From assembly GCF_001279585.1 (NCBI RefSeq), contig NZ_LGEC01000066.1:30002-94001 (forward strand): a stretch of 64,000 nt of DNA. Reading direction: 5' to 3'. Under the pieces are notes generated by a model. That model searched no databases. It saw only the letters and a program-made list of their open reading frames with translations, and was not told the origin of the DNA. Position 1 is the first letter of the stretch. Each line of letters starts with the position of its first letter. Source of the stretch: Nocardiopsis sp. NRRL B-16309. Its GTDB lineage: Bacteria; Actinomycetota; Actinomycetes; Streptosporangiales; Streptosporangiaceae. Both the position numbers and the translations under genes were made by a program. Positions 25,041-32,846 of the stretch are shown here, in pieces.

Positions 25041-27944
25041 GTGCCCACTCACCCCGAACACGCCCCCTCCTACCTGGAGAGCCACACCCCGTCCGCGGGG
25101 ACCGAGCCGCCCCGGGCCGCTTTCGCCTCAGACGCCCCCGTCCTGGACCTGGACGGCGACTGGCGCTTCCGCCTCGCGCCCACCGCCGAGGGCGGGCCCG
25201 GCGCCTTCGAGCGGGAGGACTACGACGACTCCGGCTGGGACACCCTCCCCGTCCCCTCCCACTGGCAGCTGCACGGGTACGGCGCCCCCGCCTACACCAA
25301 CATCGCCTACCCGTTCCCCATCGACCCCCCGCACGTGCCCGACGAGAACCCCACGGGCGAGTACCGGCGCGCCTTCGACCTGCCCGGGTCGTGGCCCGGG
25401 GGTTCGGCCGTCCTGCGCTTCGAGGGCGTCGAATCGTGCTACGCCGTGTGGCTGAACGGCCACGCGCTCGGCCACGCCACGGGCAGCCGGCTGCCCAGCG
25501 AGTTCGAGGTCGGCGCGCTGCTGCGCCCCGGGCGCAACGTGCTGGCGGTCCGGGTCCACCAGTGGTCGGCCGCCAGCTACCTGGAGGACCAGGACATGTG
25601 GTGGCTGTCGGGGATCTTCCGGAGCGTGCGCCTGCTCTCCCGCTCCTCACAGGGCGTGCGCGACGTCGAGGTGCGCGCCTCCTACGACCACGCGTCCGGC
25701 ACCGGCGTCCTGCGGGTGGACGCCGACACCCCCGGCCTGGTCACCGTGCCCGAACTCGGACTGGTCGACGCGCCGACGGGCACCGACCACGAGGTCGGGC
25801 CGGTCGAGCCCTGGTCGGCCGAGGTGCCCCGGCTCTACGACGGCGAGCTGGTCACCCCGGGTGAGCGGGTCGCGCTGCGCGTGGGCTTCCGGACCGTGGA
25901 GATCTCCGGCGGGCTGCTGCGGGTGAACGGTCGGCCGCTGCTGCTGCGCGGCGTGAACCGGCACGAGTGGGACCCCGACCGGGGCCGTGCGGTGACCCGG
26001 GAGACCATGCGCGAGGACGTGCTGCTCATGAAGCGGCACAACGTCAACGCCGTGCGCACCAGCCACTACCCGCCCCACCCCGACTTCCTCGACCTGTGCG
26101 ACGAACTCGGCCTGTGGGTGGTCGACGAGTGCGACCTGGAGACCCACGGCTTCGAGGACGTCGGCTGGCGGCGCAACCCCTCCGACGATCCCCTCTGGCG
26201 CGACGCCTACCTGGACCGGATGGCCCGCACGGTCGAGCGGGACAAGAACCACCCCAGCGTCATCCTGTGGTCCCTGGGCAACGAGTCCGGCGGCGGCCGG
26301 AACCTGCGGGCCATGGCCGAGTGGACCCGCCGCCGCGACCCCGGGCGGCCCGTGCACTACGAGGGCGCGGCCGACCCCGCCTACACCGACCTCTACTCGC
26401 GGATGTACGCCACGCACGAGGAGGTGGCGGCGATCGGGCGCCGGTCCGGCCTGCCCGAGGGCGACCCCGGCCTGATCGACCGCCCCTTCGTCATGGTCGA
26501 GTACGCCCACGCGATGGGTACCGGACCCGGCGGACTGGAGGAGTACCAGCGTCTCGTGGAGGCCTACCCGCACGTGCAGGGCGGGTTCGTCTGGGAGTGG
26601 ATCGACCACGGCATCCGGCGGCGGGAGGACGACGGCACCGAGTGGTTCGCCTACGGCGGCGACTTCGGCGAGGTGGTGCACGACGCGAACTTCGTCGCCG
26701 ACGGCCTGCTCATGCCCGACCGCACCCCGGGGCCCGGCCTGGCGGCGCTGGCCAAGACCTTCGAGCCGCTGCGCCTGGTCCCCGATCCGGAGCAGGGGAC
26801 GGTCTCCGTCACCAACACCTGGCAGGTGCTGGACACCTCCGGGGTGGAACTGCGCTGGGACCTGCGGGAGGAGGGCGGACTCGTCGCCGAGGGCGTCCTT
26901 GAGGCCGAGCCGGTCGGCCCCGGGGAGACCGCCGTCCTGCCGCTGCCCGACCTGCCCGGCCCGCGGGCCCGCCGCCGAGAGACGTGGCTGACGGTGTCCG
27001 CGCGCCTGGCCGAGGACCGGCCCTGGGCGGACGCCGGGCACGAGGTGGCCTGGGGCCAGGCCCGTGTCGACCGACCGGGCGCTGAGGAGCCGGACACCGG
27101 TGTGATCACGCCCGTCCCACCCGTCACCGAGGGCGGCACGATCACGGTGGGTCCGGCGGAGTTCGACGCCCGCACCGGGCGCGCGCTCTCCCTCGCGGGA
27201 CTGCCCCTGGCGGCACTCGAACTGGACGTGTGGCGCGCACCCACCGACAACGACCAGGCCAGGCACGGCGAGTCCGTGGAGGTGCCGTGGCGCCGCGCGG
27301 GCCTGGACCGGATGACGCACCGGGTCCTGTCGGTCGAACGGGAGGGCGCGGCCCTGCGGGTGCGGACCCGGGTGGCGGCGGCCGCGAGCGAACTCGGGCT
27401 CCTGGCCGACTACACGTGGACGGGCGACGCGGACGCCCTGGTCCTGGACCTGGCGGTCGAGGCGGTCGGGGACTGGCCCTGCCCCCTGCCCAGGGTCGGG
27501 GTGCGGCTGGAGCTGCCGCCGGAACTGGGCGAGGCCGAGTGGTTCGGCCGGGGTCCGGGGGAGGCCTACCGCGACGTCGCCCAGGCGGCGCGGGTGGGAC
27601 GCTTCAGCAGCTCCGTGGACGCGCTCCAGACCCCCTACCTGCGGCCCCAGGAGAACGGCAACCGCACGGGGACGCGGCGGCTGGACCTGCGCTCGCCCGA
27701 GGGGCGGGGGCTGCGGGTGGAGGGCGCCCCCGACTTCGACTTCACCGCGCGCCGGTGGAGCACGGCGGCCCTGGACCGCGCCCGCCACCCGCACGAACTC
27801 CGTCCGGAGGACCGGATCCACCTGCACCTGGACGCGGAGCACCAGGGGATCGGCTCCGCCTCCTGCGGTCCGGGCGTGCTGCCCGAGCACCGGCTGACCC
27901 CGGGCTCGCACCGGTTGCGCCTGGTCCTGCGCCCGCTGGGCTGA
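25041..27944 (+). CDS. lacZ: Beta-galactosidase, glycoside hydrolase family 2
   Basis: Hydrolyses lactose or other beta-galactosides. The 967-residue protein follows the LacZ plan: sugar-binding domain (LPVPSHWQLHGYGAPAYTNI; RAFDLPGSW), Ig-like domains, the TIM barrel with LLRGVNRHEWDPDRG and NAVRTSHYPPHPDFLDLCDE, acid/base Glu415 in ILWSLGNESGGGRN, nucleophile Glu487 in FVMVEYAHAMGTGPGG, and a C-terminal Bgal_small_N domain (VWRAPTDNDQARHG; YLRPQENGNRTGTRRLDL). No signal peptide: intracellular. GTG 25041 has AGAGGA upstream and lies behind the likely promoter. Divergent from deoR-galT-galK, whose products process the galactose released. Confidence 0.95.
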   Translation: MPTHPEHAPSYLESHTPSAGTEPPRAAFASDAPVLDLDGDWRFRLAPTAEGGPGAFEREDYDDSGWDTLPVPSHWQLHGYGAPAYTNIAYPFPIDPPHVPDENPTGEYRRAFDLPGSWPGGSAVLRFEGVESCYAVWLNGHALGHATGSRLPSEFEVGALLRPGRNVLAVRVHQWSAASYLEDQDMWWLSGIFRSVRLLSRSSQGVRDVEVRASYDHASGTGVLRVDADTPGLVTVPELGLVDAPTGTDHEVGPVEPWSAEVPRLYDGELVTPGERVALRVGFRTVEISGGLLRVNGRPLLLRGVNRHEWDPDRGRAVTRETMREDVLLMKRHNVNAVRTSHYPPHPDFLDLCDELGLWVVDECDLETHGFEDVGWRRNPSDDPLWRDAYLDRMARTVERDKNHPSVILWSLGNESGGGRNLRAMAEWTRRRDPGRPVHYEGAADPAYTDLYSRMYATHEEVAAIGRRSGLPEGDPGLIDRPFVMVEYAHAMGTGPGGLEEYQRLVEAYPHVQGGFVWEWIDHGIRRREDDGTEWFAYGGDFGEVVHDANFVADGLLMPDRTPGPGLAALAKTFEPLRLVPDPEQGTVSVTNTWQVLDTSGVELRWDLREEGGLVAEGVLEAEPVGPGETAVLPLPDLPGPRARRRETWLTVSARLAEDRPWADAGHEVAWGQARVDRPGAEEPDTGVITPVPPVTEGGTITVGPAEFDARTGRALSLAGLPLAALELDVWRAPTDNDQARHGESVEVPWRRAGLDRMTHRVLSVEREGAALRVRTRVAAAASELGLLADYTWTGDADALVLDLAVEAVGDWPCPLPRVGVRLELPPELGEAEWFGRGPGEAYRDVAQAARVGRFSSSVDALQTPYLRPQENGNRTGTRRLDLRSPEGRGLRVEGAPDFDFTARRWSTAALDRARHPHELRPEDRIHLHLDAEHQGIGSASCGPGVLPEHRLTPGSHRLRLVLRPLG

Positions 27945-28070
27945 GGGCCGTCAACGGACGCCCCCGCCCGTCGCCCACCATCGCCCCCACGGGGCGCCGC
28001 GCTCGGTGGCCGGGCTACCGCCCTCGACGGACGCCTGCGGAGCGGTTCGCCCGTCTGCCGCAGGCAGGGC

Positions 28071-28133
28071 CCCGCCCGTCACGGCGCCCCGCCCGTCACG
28101 GCGCCCGGCCGGGCACGGTGACGGGCGGGGCGC
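28071..28133. repeat. 17-bp tandem duplication within a long hairpin at the end of the EamA gene
   Basis: CCCGCCCGTCACGGCGC is repeated exactly at 28071-28087 and 28088-28104. In addition 28084-28099 pairs perfectly (16 bp) with 28118-28133 around an 18-base loop. The structure straddles the EamA stop codon and probably ends its transcript. Confidence 0.75.
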
Positions 28134-29058
28134 CCGCCTGCCCGGGCCCGTCCGCCGACTCCGGGGGACCACCGTCGCCCGGGTCGCTCCGGACCGGCGG
28201 GGCCGCGGTGACCTGGACGAGGACGACCGCCGCGACCGCGCCCAGCGCGCCGAGCAGCTGGACGGGGGTGAGGGTCTCCCCGACGAACACGAACCCGAGG
28301 ACCGTGGCGGCCAGCGGGCTGGCGAAGGACAGGAACGACACGGCCAGCGCGGGCAGGCGCTCCAGGCCGCGGAACCACAGGACGTAGGAGATCAGCGCCC
28401 CCACGATGCCGAGGTAGGCGAAACCGGCCACGTTGGTCCCGGTCACGTGCGAGGGCAGGCCCTCCACGAGCAGGGCCGCCGGAGCGAGCAGCAGCCCGCC
28501 CGCGGTGAGCTGCCACCCGGTCACGGCCAGCACGCTCGCCCCCTCGGGGCGGCCCCAGCGCTTGGTGAGCACCATGCCGGTCGCCATGGCCGCGGCGGCG
28601 GCCAGCCCGGCCGCGATCCCGACCGGGTCCAGGGCGGCTTCGGGGCCCACGACCAGCAGCCCCACCCCGGCGGCCCCGAGCAGGCAGGCCAGGACGTGCA
28701 CGGCGCGGATCCGGGTGCCCAGGAGCAGCGCGCCCAGGAGCAGCACCACGACCGGCTGCACGGCCATGACCAGCGCCGCCACACCGCCGGGCAGGAGGTA
28801 GGCGGCGACGAAGAGCAGGTAGAGGAACACTCCGATGTTGAGCGTGCCCAGGACCAGGGAGCGCCACCACCACACGCCGCTGGGCAGGACCCGGGTGACG
28901 GCCAGCAGCACGAGCCCCGCGGGCAGGGCGCGCACGGCGGCGGCCAGGAGGGGGCGGTCGGGCGGCAGGAACTCGGTGGTGACCAGGTAGGTGCTGCCCC
29001 ACACGGCGGGGGCGATCGCGGTGACCAGGGAGTTCAGGACGACGCGGTGTCCGCTCAT
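28096..29058 (-). CDS. EamA/DMT-family transporter
   Basis: A 320-residue drug/metabolite exporter with ten membrane segments in two EamA repeats (VTAIAPAVWGSTYLVTTEFL starts the first; AAGLAAAAAMATGMVLTKRW the second). LYLLFVAAYLLPGGVAALVM and ISYVLWFRGLERLPALAVSF are the typical block ends. The tail after helix 10 is about 35 polar residues. Coupled to the nitroreductase gene by a 4-bp overlap and controlled with it, probably by the divergent MarR protein; together they look like a detoxification and efflux unit. Substrate unknown. Confidence 0.9.
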   Translation of the reverse strand: MSGHRVVLNSLVTAIAPAVWGSTYLVTTEFLPPDRPLLAAAVRALPAGLVLLAVTRVLPSGVWWWRSLVLGTLNIGVFLYLLFVAAYLLPGGVAALVMAVQPVVVLLLGALLLGTRIRAVHVLACLLGAAGVGLLVVGPEAALDPVGIAAGLAAAAAMATGMVLTKRWGRPEGASVLAVTGWQLTAGGLLLAPAALLVEGLPSHVTGTNVAGFAYLGIVGALISYVLWFRGLERLPALAVSFLSFASPLAATVLGFVFVGETLTPVQLLGALGAVAAVVLVQVTAAPPVRSDPGDGGPPESADGPGQAGAPPVTVPGRAP

Positions 29059-29732
29059 CGCGGTGCTCCCGGCGTGCGGGCGACACCGTGGGTCTCGGCG
29101 TACACGTGGCGGTCGCGGGGGCGGCGCCCGGGGTGGGCGCGGGTCTCGGCCGGGTAGCCGACCGGAAGCAGCAGGGCGATGGCGAGGTCGTCGCGGTGGT
29201 CCGCGCCGATGGCCTTCTTGACCTGGGCCTCGTCCCAGCCGTTCATCGGCGACGAGGCCAGCCCGGCGTCGGCGGCGGCGAGCATGGCGAAGCTCGCGGC
29301 GATCATCGCGTCCTTGACCGCGTACTCGCGCACCAGTCCGCGTGCGGCGAGGTCGCGCTGGAAGTCGATGCCGGCGGTGGCCGTCATGTCGGCGAACTCC
29401 CGGGACCAGGCCCCGCGGCGCAGCGCGGTCTCGTAGACGTCGGAGAGGTCGTGGCGCCATGCGTCGCACTCGGCGACGAAGACCAGCGTGACGGGTGCGC
29501 GCCGGGGCTGGTCCTGGCCGCCCGCGGCGAGGGCGAGCGCCTCGCGGCCCTCGGGCGAGGTGACGGCGACGACGGAGCGGGACTGGAAGTTCCAGCTGGA
29601 GGGGGCCTCGACCGCCAGGTCCAGGAGTTCGTCCAGGAGGGCGTCGGGCAGCGGCTCGGGGCGAAAGCGCCGGATGCTGCGGCGGGCGCGGATGGTGTCG
29701 GCGAGGGGGATGACCGGAGTGGGCGACTTCAT
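29055..29732 (-). CDS. Nitroreductase-family flavoprotein
   Basis: A 225-residue FMN-dependent oxidoreductase of the nitroreductase fold. Visible: IRARRSIRRFRPEPLPDALL (FMN phosphate arginines), LAVEAPSSWNFQSRSVVAVT, AASFAMLAAADAGLASSPMN and AIALLLPVGYPAETRAHPGR. It probably reduces quinones, nitro compounds or other electrophiles with NAD(P)H. First gene of the operon with the EamA exporter; two operator-like palindromes lie between its start and the divergent MarR gene. Confidence 0.9.
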   Translation of the reverse strand: MKSPTPVIPLADTIRARRSIRRFRPEPLPDALLDELLDLAVEAPSSWNFQSRSVVAVTSPEGREALALAAGGQDQPRRAPVTLVFVAECDAWRHDLSDVYETALRRGAWSREFADMTATAGIDFQRDLAARGLVREYAVKDAMIAASFAMLAAADAGLASSPMNGWDEAQVKKAIGADHRDDLAIALLLPVGYPAETRAHPGRRPRDRHVYAETHGVARTPGAPR

Positions 29733-29744
29733 TTCGACGGCGAA

Positions 29745-29777
29745 CCTTTCGATGTCGAATCGTTCGATATCGAAAGG
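29745..29777. promoter_or_regulatory. Tandem MarR operators TTCGATRTCGAA
   Basis: TTCGATGTCGAA (29748-29759) and the perfect palindrome TTCGATATCGAA (29764-29775) lie 16 bp apart, framed by CCTTTCGAT and ATCGAAAGG (29745-29777). They sit between the divergent nitroreductase and marR starts. Confidence 0.75.
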
Positions 29778-29827
29778 TTAGGTCGCGGTGCTCCGGTTCG
29801 TCAAGACGGCGGCGCTATCATCGCCGG

Positions 29828-30328
29828 ATGAACGACGCCGTCGATGTGTTCCTTGACCAGTGGGGCCGCGAGCGCCCCGACCTCGACGTCTCGCCGATGG
29901 CGCTCATCGGCCGCGTCCAACGGCTGCACCGGCTGCTCGTGCGCGGGTTGGAGGAGTACTTCGCCACGCAGGGCCTGGAGCTGTGGGAGTTCGACGTCCT
30001 CGGTACCCTGCGCCGTTCCGGGGCGCCGTTCTCGCTGACCCCCAAGGAGCTCGTCCGCATGACCATGGTCGGCTCCGCGGCCATGACCAACCGCGTGGAC
30101 CGCCTGGTCAAGCGGGGCCTGGTCTCCCGTGAGGTCGACCCCGAGAACCGGCGCCGGACCGTGGTGAGCCTCACCCCGGAGGGGTTGGAACTGGTCGACG
30201 AGGCCGTCCAGGGGCACGTCGCCAACGAGGCCCGTCTGCTGGAGGGGCTGGACGAGGACGACCGCGCGCGGATGGTCGAGCTGCTGCGCACGCTCCTGCT
30301 CTCGCTCGACGACACCCTGGACGAGTGA
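29828..30328 (+). CDS. MarR-family transcriptional regulator
   Basis: A 166-residue winged-helix protein: LIGRVQRLHRLLVRGLEEYF, LELWEFDVLGTLRRSGAPFS, LTPKELVRMTMVGSAAMTNR (recognition region), VDRLVKRGLVSREVDPENRR, TVVSLTPEGLELVDEA. The D-x-x-N-R-R wing is typical. Divergent from the nitroreductase/EamA operon, with two TTCGAT-type palindromes between them, so it probably represses both directions and is released by an electrophile or drug. ATG 29828; TATCAT at 29815-29820 upstream could be a -10 box, which would leave a very short leader. Confidence 0.92.
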   Translation: MNDAVDVFLDQWGRERPDLDVSPMALIGRVQRLHRLLVRGLEEYFATQGLELWEFDVLGTLRRSGAPFSLTPKELVRMTMVGSAAMTNRVDRLVKRGLVSREVDPENRRRTVVSLTPEGLELVDEAVQGHVANEARLLEGLDEDDRARMVELLRTLLLSLDDTLDE

Positions 30329-30341
30329 GCGCGTCCGCCTA

Positions 30342-30418
30342 CCGCCGCCGGACACGGCGGCGGCCCGCCACGGGGGGGGGCCGCCGGGACCGGTGCCCCG
30401 CCGAGGGGGCGGGCACCG
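30342..30418. terminator. Two hairpins between convergent marR and csbD
   Basis: CCGCCGCCG-GACA-CGGCGGCGG (30342-30363, 9-bp stem) and CGGTGCCC pairing with GGGCACCG (30391-30418). A run of nine G lies between them. Confidence 0.65.
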
Positions 30419-30427
30419 TCGCACGCG

Positions 30428-30622
30428 TCAGTGTCCGCTCGGTTTCCTGTGCGGGGTCAGCGCGTCCTTGAGCTTCTCACCGGCCTGCTTGAACCTGGAA
30501 GCGGACTTCTGGGTCTTGCCCTCCGCCTGCCACTGCTCGTTGCCGGTGACCTTGCCCAGGCCTTCCTTGGCCTTGGCCTTGTACTCCTCGGCCTTGTGCC
30601 GGAAATCGTCCTTGCCGGACAT
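30428..30622 (-). CDS. CsbD-family stress protein
   Basis: A 64-residue hydrophilic protein of the CsbD family, small sigma-B or general stress proteins of unknown mechanism. The core is clear: KAEEYKAKAKEGLGKVTGNE followed by QWQAEGKTQKSASRFKQAGE and KLKDALTPHRK. ATG 30622 with GGAGAGGAGG upstream; the frame extends to 30709, but that part is unlike the family. Monocistronic, convergent with marR. Confidence 0.9.
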   Translation of the reverse strand: MSGKDDFRHKAEEYKAKAKEGLGKVTGNEQWQAEGKTQKSASRFKQAGEKLKDALTPHRKPSGH

Positions 30623-30724
30623 GGACTGCCTCCTCTCCAGCGGTCCTGTACTCAGCCCTAACCGAAGTCGGGCCTCCCAACCGTCAAGAGGGCGGAAAAA
30701 TTCGGCCAAGACCGGCGTTCCGGG

Positions 30725-31525
30725 TCAGGCTCCCGGCGCGACCGGGACCACCGACGCGAACGGCGCGTGCGTCGTGAGCCGCCGGCCGATGCCCTCGCGG
30801 ACCATCGCCTTGGCTGTGGCGACGGCCGGGCCCACCTCGGCGCCCTTGGCCAGTTCGGCGGTGATCGCGGCGGCGAACGTGCAGCCCGCGCCGCTCACCC
30901 GCTCCTCGCCGATCTTCGGTGCGCGCAGGACCGTGACGTCGGTGCCGTCGAAGTGCACGTCCACGGCGTCCGGGCCGGGCAGTTCCGTGCCGCCCTTGGC
31001 GACCACGTGCCGGGGGCCGAGCGCGTGGATGCGGCGGGCGGCCTCCACCAGGTCGTCCACGGTGTGGATCCGGTCCATGCCCGCCAGCGTGCGCGCCTCG
31101 AAGTGGTTCGGCGTGATGACCGTGGCCAGCGGCAGGACGCGGGCGGTCAGGGCCTGGTCGGTGTCCAGGGCTGCGCCGGGCTCCTGGCCCTTGCAGATGA
31201 GCACGGGGTCCAGGACCACGTGCCGCCACGGCCGGGCCTCCAGGGACGCGGCGACCACGTCGATGGTGTCCGGCGTGCCCAGCATGCCGATCTTGACCAC
31301 GTCCAGGTCGTGGCAGGCCGTGGCGGCCTCGATCTGGTCGGCGATGACGCCGGGGTCCACCGGGACGAACCGGTGGCCCCAGCCGTTCTTCGGGTCGAAG
31401 GAGACGATGCAGGTGATCGTCCCGACCCCGTACACGCCGAGCTCCTGGAAGGCCTTGAGGTCGGCCTGGATACCGGCGCCACCGGTGGCCTCCGACCCTG
31501 CGATCACGTACGCGCGGTTGGTCAT
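30725..31525 (-). CDS. thiD: Hydroxymethylpyrimidine/phosphomethylpyrimidine (ThiD-like) kinase
   Basis: A 266-residue ribokinase-fold kinase. AYVIAGSEATGGAGIQADLK matches the ThiD N-terminal signature, followed by FQELGVYGVGTITCIVSFDP, KIGMLGTPDTIDVVAASLEA, VVLDPVLICKGQEP, VITPNHFEARTLAG and GEERVSGAGCTFAAAITAEL with the ThiD-type GCT anion hole. ThiD makes HMP pyrophosphate for thiamin; some members (Bacillus PdxK) instead phosphorylate pyridoxal, and with no thi gene nearby this remains possible. ATG 31525 with GAAGGAAGG upstream. A GTGCA-CAT-TGCAC palindrome lies 57 bp upstream. Confidence 0.85.
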   Translation of the reverse strand: MTNRAYVIAGSEATGGAGIQADLKAFQELGVYGVGTITCIVSFDPKNGWGHRFVPVDPGVIADQIEAATACHDLDVVKIGMLGTPDTIDVVAASLEARPWRHVVLDPVLICKGQEPGAALDTDQALTARVLPLATVITPNHFEARTLAGMDRIHTVDDLVEAARRIHALGPRHVVAKGGTELPGPDAVDVHFDGTDVTVLRAPKIGEERVSGAGCTFAAAITAELAKGAEVGPAVATAKAMVREGIGRRLTTHAPFASVVPVAPGA

Positions 31526-31581
31526 GCCAACCTTCCTTCCTCGATGCTGACTGCGGTGTCCGGACCCGGTCGAGCGAATCC

Positions 31582-31594
31582 GTGCACATTGCAC
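31582..31594. promoter_or_regulatory. Palindrome GTGCA-CAT-TGCAC upstream of thiD
   Basis: Perfect 5-3-5 inverted repeat 57 bp before the kinase start. Binder unknown. No TPP riboswitch pattern was seen here. Confidence 0.35.
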
Positions 31595-31701
31595 CACACG
31601 CGTGGGACCTGGTGGTTCGTGACCTCTGGGCGCCGGGCGCGGCCCCGTGGAGAGCGGTCCGGTCCCCGTGGGGCGGGTCCCGTCCGCCGGGCGCGGGACC
31701 C

Positions 31702-31729
31702 GGCCCGCGGGGCGGGTCCCGCGCGGGCC
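31702..31729. terminator. Hairpin after the quinone reductase gene
   Basis: GGCCCGCG pairs with CGCGGGCC just past the minus-strand stop at 31742; a second stem, GGGTCCCG with CGGGACCC, spans 31675-31701. Confidence 0.5.
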
Positions 31730-31741
31730 GGGGCCGCTGCG

Positions 31742-32746
31742 TCACACCGTCAGCAGGGACTTGCCCAGGACGGTGCGCTCCTCCAGCCCGGCGTGCGCCT
31801 CGGCCGCCCGCTCCAGGGGGACGACCGCGCCCACGTGCGGGCGGATCGTGCCCTCGGCGACCAGGTCCAGGGCGCGGGAGGTCACCGCGCGCCGGTCCGC
31901 CGGGGAAAGCGGAGGCAGGTCGAACAGCCCCGTCACCGAGACGCCCCGCCGTTCGGCCTCGCCCTCGGGCACCTCGGTGAACTCCCCGTCGGAACTGCCG
32001 TAGCTGACGAAGCGGCCCCCGTCGGCCACGGCACCGAACGCGGCCGCGCCCAGCGACCCGCCCGCGCCGTCCAGCACCACCGCGGCCCCGCCGCCCGTCA
32101 GCGCGACCGCCGCGGCGACCCAGCCGGGTTCGGAGTAGTCCACCGCCTCCAGCGCGCCCAGCTCCCGGGCCAGCGCCAGCTTGGCCGCCCCCCGGGCCGC
32201 TCCGACGACGCGGGCCCCGGCCGCCCGCGCCAGCTGGACGACCAGGCTCCCGGCGCCCCCGGTGGCCGCCGCCACGAGCACCCACGCACCGCGTTCGATC
32301 CGCGCGGCCTCCGCCAGCCGCAGTGCCGTGGGCCCGTCGTGCAGGACCGCCAGCGCCGCCCGGGCGTCCACACCCTCCGGTATCCGGATCAGCGCGTCGG
32401 CGCCCACCACCGCCTTCTCCGCGTACCCGCCCGTGGGGGCCAGGGTGAGCCCGGTCTCCGGATCCGACGTCCCGGTGTCGGCCATCACCGTCGTCCCGAC
32501 CCACGAGGCCTCGACACCCGCGCCCACGGCGGCGACGCGGCCGACGACTCCGCTGCCCGGTACGTAGGGCGGGGCGACGTCGAAGAAGTCCGTGCCCCAG
32601 CCCCGGCGGACCAGGGTGTCCAGGAACATCACGTTGGCCGCGGCCACGTCCACGACGACCTGGCCGGGCCCCGCAACCGGGTCGGGCACCTCCCGGGCCA
32701 CCAGTACCTCGGGGCCGCCGAACTCGTCCACCACGACTGCGCGCAT
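31742..32746 (-). CDS. Zinc-independent quinone oxidoreductase-type MDR protein
   Basis: A 334-residue medium-chain dehydrogenase/reductase of the NADPH:quinone reductase group. Features: MRAVVVDEFGGPEVLVAREV, VMFLDTLVRRGWG, the cofactor fold WVLVAAATGGAGSLVVQLAR with the AxxGGxG loop, VVLDGAGGSLGAAAFGAVAD, and a C-terminal LERAAEAHAGLEERTVLGKS. No catalytic or structural zinc cysteines are seen. It probably reduces quinones or enones. ATG 32746 is preferred; the longer frame to 32815 would cross the CCTCAA-N6-TTGAGG palindrome that likely controls it. Confidence 0.88.
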   Translation of the reverse strand: MRAVVVDEFGGPEVLVAREVPDPVAGPGQVVVDVAAANVMFLDTLVRRGWGTDFFDVAPPYVPGSGVVGRVAAVGAGVEASWVGTTVMADTGTSDPETGLTLAPTGGYAEKAVVGADALIRIPEGVDARAALAVLHDGPTALRLAEAARIERGAWVLVAAATGGAGSLVVQLARAAGARVVGAARGAAKLALARELGALEAVDYSEPGWVAAAVALTGGGAAVVLDGAGGSLGAAAFGAVADGGRFVSYGSSDGEFTEVPEGEAERRGVSVTGLFDLPPLSPADRRAVTSRALDLVAEGTIRPHVGAVVPLERAAEAHAGLEERTVLGKSLLTV

Positions 32747-32793
32747 CTCTTCGCTCCTGGGTCCGTCTCTCGTGTACGGACCCCACTCTTCTT

Positions 32794-32811
32794 CCTCAAC
32801 TAATATTGAGG
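32794..32811. promoter_or_regulatory. Palindrome CCTCAA-CTAATA-TTGAGG upstream of the quinone reductase
   Basis: Perfect 6-6-6 inverted repeat with an AT-rich centre, 48 bp before the start. Resembles an HxlR-, MarR- or TetR-type operator; the cognate regulator is not adjacent. Confidence 0.55.
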
Positions 32812-32846
32812 TCAAGGGCCGCGGCGCGGCGGTCCCGTGTCCCGCC

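Noticed and set aside
30372..30380. Run of nine G considered as a phase-variable tract
   Set aside because: It lies between convergent stops, not in a promoter or coding frame; it may also be a length error.
31526..31741. TPP riboswitch upstream of the ThiD-like gene
   Set aside because: The conserved CUGAGA and ACCUGA-type blocks are not found.
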